From an uncultured Bdellovibrionales bacterium (GTDB lineage Bacteria > Bdellovibrionota > Bdellovibrionia > Bdellovibrionales > UBA1609), in the NCBI GenBank assembly GCA_903833275.1, contig CAILEP010000032.1:1-40338 (forward strand): a stretch of 40,338 nucleotides of DNA. Reading direction: 5' to 3'. Shown here in pieces: positions 6,775-14,767 of this stretch; the stretch's first letter is position 1; every line of letters begins with the position of its first letter. The translations under genes and the position numbers were made by a program. The notes below the pieces were generated by a model. It made no database searches. It had not been told where the DNA came from and worked only from the letters and a program-made list of their open reading frames with translations.

Positions 6775-8097
6775 TTATTGCTGAACTTCTTGGCCGACAT
6801 CGAGATAGATCGTTTTGGTGTCATCGTTGTAACCGAAATATTCTGCGAAACGACCCCAGCCGATTAAAGAGGCGACGATATGCTCGGCGTTTTCAGTTGG
6901 CAGCAAGGCTTGAATTTGCGCAGTGAGATCGGCAACCGGTAGGCGCACGATTCCGCTTTCTTTCAAGAGATCAGTGGCGATTTTCACAATGTTGAGGCGA
7001 CCGAGGGCTTGGTGCATCATGCGCTTTCGCATATTGATGTCGGCGGTGGCAAATTCGATACCGTCTGGGGTTAAAATCACGCGCTGCTTCGGAGTATCAA
7101 CCAAATCAAGAAGTTCGGCGGCTTTAACGAGGTAAAGGGTGTGACCGAAATCATAACCAAGCTCTTCTGATAAACTGAAGAGATCAACGCGATCTTCGTG
7201 CGAGTGAATCAATTCAACCAGACCCACCACTTCGATCATCGGTACGTTTGGCAAAATTTCAGGTCGTAACTTCGCTTCACTTGGGCGCGCGGGTACAGTC
7301 TCTTCGGGCACGTCAGGCATATAGCTTTCTGTAATCGAGCTATGAATGCGCGTTACGAGTTCTTTAAAATTCGGCGCCTCTTCGTTGCGCGGGTAGGGGA
7401 TGGCATTGAGAAATTCAGCGCGAATATGCCCGGGGTTTGAGCCAAGCACCAAAATTCGATCAGCCATAGTAACGGCCTCTTGAATATTGTGAGTCACCAG
7501 AAGCATCGAGCGAATTGAAGTTTTGCGACTGACATAAATACGTAAAATTTCTTGGCGCAAAGTTTCTGAAGTTAAAACATCAAGAGCGCTGAAGGGTTCG
7601 TCGAGAAAAAGAATGGGCCGTTGCATGGCCATGGCTCTAGCCAGGCCCACGCGTTGTTTCATCCCGCCCGAGAGCTCGCGCGGGTAGGCTTCTTCGAAGC
7701 CCTCAAGACCAACCACATCTATGGCGCGCTTAACGCGTTCGTGCTGGTCGTCCTCGTTGAGATTTAAAGGGTTGAGTGCGAGAGCAATATTACGATAGAC
7801 GCTTTCCCAAGGCAGAAGGGCGAAGGCTTGAAATACCATGGCCACGTCGCGGTTTACGGCTTCGAGCTTTTGGCCTCGAGCGAGCACATCGCCGCTGGTC
7901 GCCTCATAGAGGCCGCACATCAAACGCAAGCAAGTCGATTTGCCCGAGCCAGAGGGGCCGAGGAGTGCCAGCACTTCGCCTTCGCGCAACGTCAGGTCAA
8001 TTTTTGATAATGCGGAGAACTCACGGCCCGACTCGAGCGTAAATGTTTTTGTGACACCTTTTAGTTCTATGAGAGCTGGGCCCATGGGCGCCTCCAT
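6775..8097 (-). CDS. ABC transporter ATPase with C-terminal AAA-associated domain (NitT/TauT type)
   Basis: A protein of 440 residues. Residues 1-250 are an ABC ATPase: Walker A GPSGSGKST with Lys53, the Q-loop in VFQAFALLPWESV, the signature LSGGMKQR, Walker B ILFLDEPFSALD and the switch His in LLVTHN. This resembles nitrate, sulfonate and taurine importers. The last 180 residues are the extra winged-helix-like domain often annotated as 'AAA-associated' in such ATPases (about residues 285-420, with LVELIHSHEDRVDLFSLSEE and LLKESGIVRLP). It follows the permease gene with a 23-base gap and forms the end of a minus-strand operon with a HAD phosphatase. There is no substrate-binding protein nearby, so the substrate and even the direction of transport are open. 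An internal ATG at residue 5 is an alternative start. Confidence 0.9.
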   Translation of the reverse strand: MEAPMGPALIELKGVTKTFTLESGREFSALSKIDLTLREGEVLALLGPSGSGKSTCLRLMCGLYEATSGDVLARGQKLEAVNRDVAMVFQAFALLPWESVYRNIALALNPLNLNEDDQHERVKRAIDVVGLEGFEEAYPRELSGGMKQRVGLARAMAMQRPILFLDEPFSALDVLTSETLRQEILRIYVSRKTSIRSMLLVTHNIQEAVTMADRILVLGSNPGHIRAEFLNAIPYPRNEEAPNFKELVTRIHSSITESYMPDVPEETVPARPSEAKLRPEILPNVPMIEVVGLVELIHSHEDRVDLFSLSEELGYDFGHTLYLVKAAELLDLVDTPKQRVILTPDGIEFATADINMRKRMMHQALGRLNIVKIATDLLKESGIVRLPVADLTAQIQALLPTENAEHIVASLIGWGRFAEYFGYNDDTKTIYLDVGQEVQQ

Positions 8098-8120
8098 ATA
8101 GCTGGCAAATTAGCAATCGA

Positions 8121-9839
8121 CTAAAAATCCAAACGAAATCGTTTTTGCGAAACGCGATAAATGCGGTCCCAAAAATAGCGATTTAACAATACAACGAAAA
8201 TGACCATTACCACGAGACAGGCCGAGAGCATGGCGAAGTCGCCCTTTGAGGCCGAACGACTGATCAAGGCCCCTAGCCCACGTGTTTCAAGCGTTGAGCC
8301 TTGGTAGTTGATATACTCGGCAACGATACTGGCGTTCCAGGCGCCACCGGCCGCGGTGACCCAACCGGTTACAAGGGCTGGGAACACACTCGGAATATAC
8401 AAATAGCGCCAAAGATCGCGCTGCGAGCTGCCCATCAATGTCATCGAATCGTAAATTTCTCGCGAAATTCGCAGTCCGCCGGCGAGAGTGTTGAAGAGAA
8501 TGTACCACTGCACTCCGAGTAACATGAGCACCATTGAGCCTACCGAAAAATCGATATGGGCTTTGAAAGTGAGGCCCAAAACAAGCGGGTAAAGCATAGG
8601 CGCCGGAAACGAGGCAAGAAGCTGGGCAATCGGCTGCGCGATTCGCAAGCGAATTTCTTTACGCGAGAGCCAGACACCAGCCGGTAGAGCCCAAAGAGTT
8701 GAAAGCATAACCGCTGCGGCAACTCGACTGAAGGTAAGCAGAGTATCGATGACAATCTCGCCCCAGTTGGCAAAAGTCAGCACGCTTAGACTGTTGATGA
8801 GGCCAACGCCGCCCCATATAACCGCAGTGAGTAGGACGACAGCGAGGGGCCAGCGCAGCCACTTCGACAATACGGCGAACTGAAAAGTCGGGACGGGTAT
8901 TTTGATTTCGAGTCTTTTCGAATCTGTTTTGAGCAGCGCGCGACGGCTGAGTTTGACGAAAAAATTTCTCATAAATCGCAAGAACAGCGAATTGTTATAA
9001 ACGAAGTTGATCAATTGATCTTCGCCGCCGGTCAGAGTTTGTTCGAGGCGAAAGCGATGCACCCATGCGAGCGCCGGGCGCCAAATGACGAGATCCATTG
9101 TGACGATGATGATGGCCATGGCGCCGACACCCCAGAGCATGGCGCGGGTGTCGCCGCGCTCAATCGCGACGGCCATGTATGCGCCGACGCCTGGTAGGCG
9201 GTACTCTTGATTGCCGAGTGTGAAGGCTTCGCAGACAGTTAAAAAGAACCAGCCGCCGGCCATTGACATGATGCTGTTCCAGACAAGGTTAACGGCTGAA
9301 AATGGCAACTCGATACGCATGAGCTTAGTCGAATCAGAAAGGCACATCACGGCCGCCGCCTCTTGTAAGTCACCCGGCACTGATTTGAGCGACGAATAGA
9401 AGGCGAAAGTCATATTCCAAACTTGCCCGGTAAAGATCATGAGAATAGCGGCGAGTTCGAGCCCCACGTTTGAGTGCGGAAAGATCGCGACCAATCCGAG
9501 CACCAAGCCGGGCAAGAACCCGAGCACCGGGATGCTCTGTAAAATATCAAGTAAAGGGATGATCACTTTCTCAGCTGCTGCCGATTTGGCGGCCCAATAG
9601 CCAACAGCAACAGTGAAAACAAGAGACACTAGGTAAGCCCCGAGCCCGCGCATTGCCGAAAACAGCGCATAAAGAGGCAAAGAGCCCGAATGCAATTCGA
9701 TTTGGTAAGATGGGTTGAAGGTGGCGTGCCATTGGCCAGCAAATAAAATCAAGCCGTATATAAGTGTGCCTAGGCCAAGCCCGATAATAATATCAAGAAT
9801 AAAGAGATGCCGTATAACGACTGGTGATCGATGTAGCAT
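8121..9839 (-). CDS. ABC transporter permease with two fused membrane domains
   Basis: A protein of 572 residues containing two binding-protein-dependent permease domains in tandem. The first has membrane segments from about residue 12 to 270, with LLDILQSIPVLGFLPGLVLG and an EAA-type loop (EAAAVMCLSDSTKLMRIELP); a linker of about 70 residues follows; the second begins near residue 340 and has an EAA-type loop, DSMTLMGSSQRDLWRYLYIP. Such fused permeases occur with NitT/TauT-like ATPases and would make the whole channel from one chain. The ATPase gene follows after 23 bases and the HAD gene precedes it by 52 bases, so the three are probably co-transcribed. The substrate cannot be told from the sequence. 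Confidence 0.9.
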   Translation of the reverse strand: MLHRSPVVIRHLFILDIIIGLGLGTLIYGLILFAGQWHATFNPSYQIELHSGSLPLYALFSAMRGLGAYLVSLVFTVAVGYWAAKSAAAEKVIIPLLDILQSIPVLGFLPGLVLGLVAIFPHSNVGLELAAILMIFTGQVWNMTFAFYSSLKSVPGDLQEAAAVMCLSDSTKLMRIELPFSAVNLVWNSIMSMAGGWFFLTVCEAFTLGNQEYRLPGVGAYMAVAIERGDTRAMLWGVGAMAIIIVTMDLVIWRPALAWVHRFRLEQTLTGGEDQLINFVYNNSLFLRFMRNFFVKLSRRALLKTDSKRLEIKIPVPTFQFAVLSKWLRWPLAVVLLTAVIWGGVGLINSLSVLTFANWGEIVIDTLLTFSRVAAAVMLSTLWALPAGVWLSRKEIRLRIAQPIAQLLASFPAPMLYPLVLGLTFKAHIDFSVGSMVLMLLGVQWYILFNTLAGGLRISREIYDSMTLMGSSQRDLWRYLYIPSVFPALVTGWVTAAGGAWNASIVAEYINYQGSTLETRGLGALISRSASKGDFAMLSACLVVMVIFVVLLNRYFWDRIYRVSQKRFRLDF

Positions 9840-9891
9840 ATAAGGGCTCGAATTAAGTAATTAAAAGGGCTTAAACTCTTCTACTCTGTAT

Positions 9892-10671
9892 TTAAGATTT
9901 TGCAAGAATGCGATCGGCGATTTCAGAAAAACCATCACCGCCATTAAGGCTGCCGACGTATTTTGGTAAATGCTGCATCGATTTCGCAAATCGGCGAACA
10001 TTGGCGACCGCAAACGCGTTATCGAAGAATTGAAACATCGGTTCGTCATTGGGTGAATCGCCAACAAACGCCGAAATTTGGTTCATTTTTATGGCGTCGA
10101 TTTGAAACTCACGTTCGCAAAAAATCTGGCACATTTTAAGTTTATCGTATTCGCCAAACCAGCCATTAACGTGGATTGAGCTCACCTTGGCTTGTGCCCC
10201 GTGCTTTGTGAAAATGCTGACAATTTTTTCAACTTCAATCGCGGGGAGTGGCTCGACGTCTTCGCAATAATCTATGGCGAGATCAAGTTGGCGACAGAAC
10301 TGGTCACTGGCCACCCGCGCACTCGGTACCGCTGCTAAAATTTCGGTGCGAATCTTATCTAAGCGCTTTTGATTGTCGATTCGAGTAGAGGCCGCGAAAA
10401 AATAATGGCGATTCATAGTGCGATTGTTGTAACGAAAATAGAAGCCGCCGTTTTCGCCGATGACCCCGGCTACGGGCCATTGTCTTGCGATCAGTTCGCA
10501 CCACCCAGCCGGTCGACCAGTTACGGGCACCACGGCGATACCACTTTGGTGCAGCCGCCAAAGGGCTTGAAACGCCAGCGAAGTGAGTTGGCCATTTTCA
10601 GTCAGCGTGTCGTCGATGTCGGTGAAAACAAAGCGCAAACCTGGGTTTTTAAATGCATCGAGAGTTTTCAT
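9892..10671 (-). CDS. HAD-family phosphatase (Cof / mannosyl-3-phosphoglycerate phosphatase type)
   Basis: A protein of 259 residues. Motif I is TDIDDTLTE (nucleophile and acid/base Asp), motif II is VVPVTGRPAGW, the Lys of motif III lies before MCQIF, and motif IV is FVGDSPNDEPMF. The cap domain (about residues 80-195) and overall length fit HAD subclass IIB, which contains sugar phosphatases such as mannosyl-3-phosphoglycerate and sucrose-phosphate phosphatase. The substrate is not shown. An in-frame ATG twelve bases upstream (10683) exists; 10671 is preferred because AAGGAT lies just before it. The gene heads an operon with an ABC permease and ATPase, so it may process the transported solute, but that is only context. 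Confidence 0.85.
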   Translation of the reverse strand: MKTLDAFKNPGLRFVFTDIDDTLTENGQLTSLAFQALWRLHQSGIAVVPVTGRPAGWCELIARQWPVAGVIGENGGFYFRYNNRTMNRHYFFAASTRIDNQKRLDKIRTEILAAVPSARVASDQFCRQLDLAIDYCEDVEPLPAIEVEKIVSIFTKHGAQAKVSSIHVNGWFGEYDKLKMCQIFCEREFQIDAIKMNQISAFVGDSPNDEPMFQFFDNAFAVANVRRFAKSMQHLPKYVGSLNGGDGFSEIADRILAKS

Positions 10672-10810
10672 TTGATCCTTCATCTATACCTATTGCTAAG
10701 TCTGTAATGATAAAAATATTTAGGCCTAAAAAGTACACATGGGGCGCCGAGTTATGTAGTCGCGTAGAAAAAACTTAAATTGAGTGGCAGTATGGTTCTC
10801 GTTAGCCGCA

Positions 10811-10858
10811 TACAATATATAGATAGAAAATAGAGTTACAATATACAGATAGAAAATA
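10811..10858 (+). repeat. 22-bp tandem direct repeat upstream of topA
   Basis: The sequence TACAATATATAGATAGAAAATA at 10811-10832 recurs at 10837-10858 with one difference (ATATACAG), a period of 26 bases. Each copy starts with TACAAT, a fair -10 box, so the duplication may have doubled a promoter element or an activator site. The rest of the 195-base gap between the HAD gene and topA shows no good -35 box at the right distance. Confidence 0.8.
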
Positions 10859-10878
10859 TCCAAAGAAGAAAATAAACG

Positions 10879-13620
10879 ATGGCAAAAAAAACAGCGACAA
10901 AATCACCAACTAAATCAGCTTCGGCAAAAGTAGCGCCGAAAGTGACGCCAAAGACGGTGGCTAAGGCCGTACCGACAAAAGAGGCCGTAACGGCTGCGCC
11001 CAAAAAGGCCAAAAAAGAGGCGGTCAAAAAATCCTCAACTGAAACCCGCAGACTGGTGATCGTTGAGTCACCGACAAAGGCCAAAACCATTCGCAAGTTT
11101 TTGGGGCGAGACTATATCGTCGAATCTTGCATGGGCCACGTACGCGATTTGCCACAGTCGGCAAAAGACATCCCTGAGAAATTTAAAAAACAAAAGTGGG
11201 CGAATCTTGGCGTTAATGTCGATGACCACTTTGACCCGATTTATTGCATCCCTAAAAATAAAACCAAAATTGTCAGCGATCTGCGCGACAAAATTAGCGA
11301 TGCCACTGAGCTTATACTCGCGACGGACGAAGACCGCGAAGGTGAAAGCATCAGCTGGCACTTGGTGAATGTTCTGAAGCCAAAAGTGCCGATTAAGCGC
11401 ATGGTTTTTCATGAAATTACCAAAGAAGCCATTCAGGGCGCCCTCAACGATTGTCGCGAGATTGACATGAATCTGGTGCGTGCCCAAGAGGCGCGCCGCA
11501 TTCTTGATCGCCTCGTCGGCTACACAATTTCACCGTTTCTCTGGAAGAAAGTGGCCTATGGCCTTTCAGCCGGGCGCGTGCAATCGGTGGCCGTGCGTCT
11601 TGTTTCAGAGCGAGAGCACGAGCGTATTCGTTTTAAAAAATCTAAATATTGGGATGTTACGGCTGATAACGAAAAGGCCGGCACCGGCTTTGCCACGAGA
11701 ATTGTTTCTTACACTGGTAAGCGCATTGCGAGCGGCAAAGATTTCGATAGCACCACCGGTAAACTTTTAAAAGATAAGTCGGCAGATATCCTCGCTCTCG
11801 ACGAAAATCAGGCCGATAAAATTCGCAAAGAAGTTGAGAAAAAAGACTGGGTCGTGACCGAGGTTGAAGAGCGCCCGGTTTCTCGAAAGCCAGCCCCGCC
11901 TTTTATCACTTCGACATTGCAGCAAGAAGCCAACCGCAAGCTGGGTTTAGGTTCTCGCGAAACCATGCAGGTCGCGCAGAAGCTTTACGAAAAAGGTATG
12001 ATCACCTACATGCGTACGGATTCTATGTTTTTGTCAGAGCAGGCCATACAAGCCGCGCGCAAAGAAATTGTTAAACTTTACGGCAAAGAATATCTGCCTA
12101 AAGAATTTCGCGACTACGGTAAGAAAAAAGTGAAAGGCGCACAAGAGGCGCACGAAGCGATTCGCCCCGCCGGGACAGAATTTGCTCTACCAGAAGAGGC
12201 TGAGCTTTCGGGTATCGAACTTAAGCTTTACGAATTGATCTGGAAGCGCACGATGGCCTGCCAGATGGTGAACTCAGAGCACAAGCAAGTGACGGCTCGA
12301 ATTCAAGCGGGTGATGCTATTTTCGGAGCCTCAGGCATGACCATCGAATTCGCCGGTTTTTTAAAGGCCTACGTTGAAGGCAGTGACGACCCTGATTTAG
12401 AGCTTGAAAACAACGAAGTGCGCCTGCCCGAACTTAAGAAGAACGACAAAATCAAAGTGGTTTTAATTAAGTCAAATGAGCATGAAACTAAACCGCCAGC
12501 GCGTTTTACTGAAGCTTCGCTGATTCAAACGCTCGAGCGCGAAGGGGTCGGCCGCCCATCAACTTACGCTTCGATTATTGGCACCATTCAAGATCGTGGT
12601 TACGTAAAAAAAGTCGGTAATGCGTTGATCCCGACCTTTACGGCACTGGTTGTTTCGAAACTTTTGAGCGAGCATTTGCCTGATTATGTCGAGACCAGCT
12701 TTACTTCGGCGATGGAGCAAGCGCTCGATGACATTGCCGCCGGCGACCTCGATCAAGAAAAGTATCTCACCTCGGTTTATTTTGGTGAGAAAGGTTTGAA
12801 GAGACAGGTTGAGAAACGCGAAAAAGAAGTCAAAGAAGAGAACTCGCGCAGTATTCAGCTTGAAGGCCTCAAAAATTTAGATTTTCGTGTCGGCCGCTAC
12901 GGCGCGTACGTTTGCAGGCCAACCGAAGTCACTGGCGAAGAAGTTTGTGCGTCGATACCCGAAAATCAATTTCCGGGTGATATGACGACTGAAATTGCCA
13001 ATAAATTGATTGATCAAAAAATTAACGGCGCTGATTCGATCGGCAAAGACCCAGTTTCGGGCGAGCCCATTTATGTTTTGTCGGGTCGTTATGGCCCCTA
13101 TGTACAATTGGGCGAAGGCGATGCCGCCAATAAAGAAATTAAACCCAAGCGTATGGCTTTACCGCAGGGTCTTGAACCTGAAAAAGTAACACTTGAGCAG
13201 GCGCTTTGGCTGCTGACCCTGCCGAGAAAATTAGGCACTCACCCAGACTTGAAAAAAGAAATCAAATTGGGTCTCGGTCGTTTTGGCCCCTACGTTGTTT
13301 GTGACGGGGACTATCGCTCAATACCGCGAACTGAAGATTTATTTAGTGTTGGCCTGCCACGTGCTCTCGAACTTTTTGCCCAACCCAAAAAAGGTCGCGG
13401 ACGCTCGGTGCCGTTGAAAGAATTGGGCCCGCATCCAGATTCTAAAGTTTTGGTGCAGGTCTTAAACGGTAAATATGGGCCGTACATCAAATGTGGCGAA
13501 GTGAATGTGTCGTTACCTGAGGGTGTGAAGCCCGAAGACGTCACTATGCAATCCGCCATGGAGCTTATCGCTAAAAAGGGCAAGCCCGAGAAAACTTCGC
13601 GTCGTCGCGCTAGCGCATAA
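10879..13620 (+). CDS. topA: DNA topoisomerase I (type IA)
   Basis: A protein of 913 residues that relaxes negatively supercoiled DNA by cutting one strand. It starts with a 58-residue Lys/Ala/Thr-rich tail, followed by the Toprim domain (VIVESPTKAKTI, Glu63; TDEDREGESI metal site), and the central domain with the active-site tyrosine Tyr377 in MITYMRTDS. The C-terminus lacks the Cys4 zinc fingers of E. coli TopA and instead has four modules of the Toprim C-terminal repeat type: GRYGAYVCRP, GRYGPYVQLG, GRFGPYVVCDG and GKYGPYIKCG. This layout is found in alpha- and deltaproteobacteria and other groups. The ATG has GAAG upstream. A repeated AT-rich box precedes the gene, and a palindromic tandem repeat covers its stop codon. 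Confidence 0.97.
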   Translation: MAKKTATKSPTKSASAKVAPKVTPKTVAKAVPTKEAVTAAPKKAKKEAVKKSSTETRRLVIVESPTKAKTIRKFLGRDYIVESCMGHVRDLPQSAKDIPEKFKKQKWANLGVNVDDHFDPIYCIPKNKTKIVSDLRDKISDATELILATDEDREGESISWHLVNVLKPKVPIKRMVFHEITKEAIQGALNDCREIDMNLVRAQEARRILDRLVGYTISPFLWKKVAYGLSAGRVQSVAVRLVSEREHERIRFKKSKYWDVTADNEKAGTGFATRIVSYTGKRIASGKDFDSTTGKLLKDKSADILALDENQADKIRKEVEKKDWVVTEVEERPVSRKPAPPFITSTLQQEANRKLGLGSRETMQVAQKLYEKGMITYMRTDSMFLSEQAIQAARKEIVKLYGKEYLPKEFRDYGKKKVKGAQEAHEAIRPAGTEFALPEEAELSGIELKLYELIWKRTMACQMVNSEHKQVTARIQAGDAIFGASGMTIEFAGFLKAYVEGSDDPDLELENNEVRLPELKKNDKIKVVLIKSNEHETKPPARFTEASLIQTLEREGVGRPSTYASIIGTIQDRGYVKKVGNALIPTFTALVVSKLLSEHLPDYVETSFTSAMEQALDDIAAGDLDQEKYLTSVYFGEKGLKRQVEKREKEVKEENSRSIQLEGLKNLDFRVGRYGAYVCRPTEVTGEEVCASIPENQFPGDMTTEIANKLIDQKINGADSIGKDPVSGEPIYVLSGRYGPYVQLGEGDAANKEIKPKRMALPQGLEPEKVTLEQALWLLTLPRKLGTHPDLKKEIKLGLGRFGPYVVCDGDYRSIPRTEDLFSVGLPRALELFAQPKKGRGRSVPLKELGPHPDSKVLVQVLNGKYGPYIKCGEVNVSLPEGVKPEDVTMQSAMELIAKKGKPEKTSRRRASA

Positions 13621-13665
13621 AAATAGACGCGCTAGCGCATAAAAATAGACGCGCCAGCGCATAAA
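13606..13665 (+). repeat. 22-bp tandem repeat with a perfect 10-bp palindrome, over the topA stop codon
   Basis: The unit CGCGCTAGCGCATAAAAATAGA occurs at 13606-13627 and 13628-13649, and in part, with one change, at 13650-13665. Each full unit contains the palindrome GCGCTAGCGC followed by an A-rich stretch; the first unit supplies the last codons and the TAA of topA. It lies between topA and the convergent secreted-protein gene, ending at the base before that gene's stop codon. The small hairpins may protect the mRNA ends, but the pattern looks more like replication slippage. Confidence 0.85.
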
Positions 13666-14127
13666 TTAGTTTCCGGTTTTGGCTGGGGCGGCGGGCGCTG
13701 TGCCAGCATCGGCCGGTGCGGTGCCTTTATCTGTCGGCGGCATTGGCGGGTGCATTCCGCCTGACATCCCACCATGCATCGGCGCTTTGAAGCCTTTGCC
13801 TTCCATACATTCGTGCACAACTCCGAATTGTTCGGGCTTGGCTTTTTCGCCTTCTTTAATTTTTGCCGTTTTCATGCAATCCATAAAGGCAGCTTCACGA
13901 GCAGGGTCGGGTTTCGGTAGTGCAATGCCCTTACTTTCGAGGCACTTGCGCATCGCCACGTGCTGCTCGCTCGTTGGGGTAACGCCTCTTTTGAGGCCAT
14001 TGGTTTTAGCACAGTCTTCCATTGCGGCATGATTTTTTTGCATTGAGTCTTCAGCGTGGGCTGAGAAACCCAAAATAACGATGGCGGTCGTGAGGGCGAT
14101 TTTTAAAAAAACAATTGTGGATTTCAT
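13666..14127 (-). CDS. Secreted protein with two Cys-pair repeats
   Basis: A protein of 153 residues with a signal peptide ending at Ala25 (SAHA before EDSM). The mature part has two copies of a 45-residue repeat, each with two cysteines 23 positions apart: Cys39/Cys62 and Cys84/Cys107. The pattern is DC-x-KT-x3-K-x-G-x5-(S/P)EQ-x6-C-(L/M)E-x-KG. Disulfides within each repeat, making a small helical hairpin, are likely. The last 40 residues are a low-complexity tail rich in Met, Gly, Pro and Ala (HGGMSGGMHPPMPP), which could bind metal. GGAG lies 11 bases before the ATG, a little far. Family not recognised; periplasmic location inferred. It is convergent with topA. Confidence 0.75.
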   Translation of the reverse strand: MKSTIVFLKIALTTAIVILGFSAHAEDSMQKNHAAMEDCAKTNGLKRGVTPTSEQHVAMRKCLESKGIALPKPDPAREAAFMDCMKTAKIKEGEKAKPEQFGVVHECMEGKGFKAPMHGGMSGGMHPPMPPTDKGTAPADAGTAPAAPAKTGN

Positions 14128-14203
14128 TGTGACGAATGCTCCTTTTAGAATTAGTTTTCTAGCAGAGTTATCGTTTCACAAAAGCCTAAATTGGCCAAAT
14201 TAT

Positions 14204-14731
14204 TTAATTGGGGTTGCCGATAACCATACGATCATGAGTGAGCACTTTTTCATCGACCCGAGCGGGGCGGCCGTTGCCAGACCATTTCGCGTGCGTATAG
14301 GTGCCAACGTTCATTTTTTTAGAGTCTAGGATGACATCAATGAGAGCGTTGCATTTGACCTTCGCAGCTTGAAACGCAAGGCGCAAAATGGCTTCGTCAT
14401 AATCGGGGCAATCGACCACGCGCACAATTTCTTCACGACGTTTAATGAGGCGGGTTTCTTTGCTGTGCTTTTTGAAAAAGACCGAAACTTTTTTAGCCTC
14501 TGCAAGAGTGGTTTCGTATTCATTCACCTCGGCCGCGATATGATTTTCGAAGCAAACCGAACAAAAAACGCCGTCGGTGTATTGGCTTCTGATCTTGGCC
14601 AAGCGCTCGGGGGCGTAGGTGAAACTATCAACATCGATAAATTGCGCGCAGTGCTTGCACACAGGCGAGTGGCAGGCGCTACAAACGAGGCTGGGCTTCG
14701 ATTTTTGGCATACTGAGCAGATGATTTTCAT
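14204..14731 (-). CDS. Zinc-finger protein with FYVE-like Cys spacing and YbjQ-like C-terminus
   Basis: A protein of 175 residues. The N-terminal 60 residues carry four CxxC pairs: Cys5/8, 17/20, 25/28 and 57/60. The arrangement C-x2-C-x8-C-x2-C-x4-C-x2-C-x28-C-x2-C is that of cross-brace double-zinc folds such as FYVE or RING, and FCSVCFENHI resembles the end of a FYVE domain. The lipid-binding basic RHHC motif of eukaryotic FYVE domains is missing. After a helical Lys/Glu-rich linker (65-105), the last 65 residues have the pattern AFQAAKVKCNALIDV and later a W-x-G-x-G-x-PA turn, resembling YbjQ-type (UPF0145) proteins. No signal peptide. It is read in the same direction as RNase HI, 36 bases after it. 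Function unknown; binding to protein or nucleic acid is inferred only from the zinc fold. Confidence 0.75.
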   Translation of the reverse strand: MKIICSVCQKSKPSLVCSACHSPVCKHCAQFIDVDSFTYAPERLAKIRSQYTDGVFCSVCFENHIAAEVNEYETTLAEAKKVSVFFKKHSKETRLIKRREEIVRVVDCPDYDEAILRLAFQAAKVKCNALIDVILDSKKMNVGTYTHAKWSGNGRPARVDEKVLTHDRMVIGNPN

Positions 14732-14767
14732 GTCCGCGTTTATAGCACAGAGTCAGCGCTTAGGGTG

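Noticed and set aside
6717-6926. Frame in the gap after the outer-membrane protein gene
   Set aside because: It overlaps the antisense of the ABC ATPase gene and has no start signal or protein-like pattern.
13606-13665. CRISPR-like array
   Set aside because: The units are directly contiguous without spacers and overlap coding sequence.
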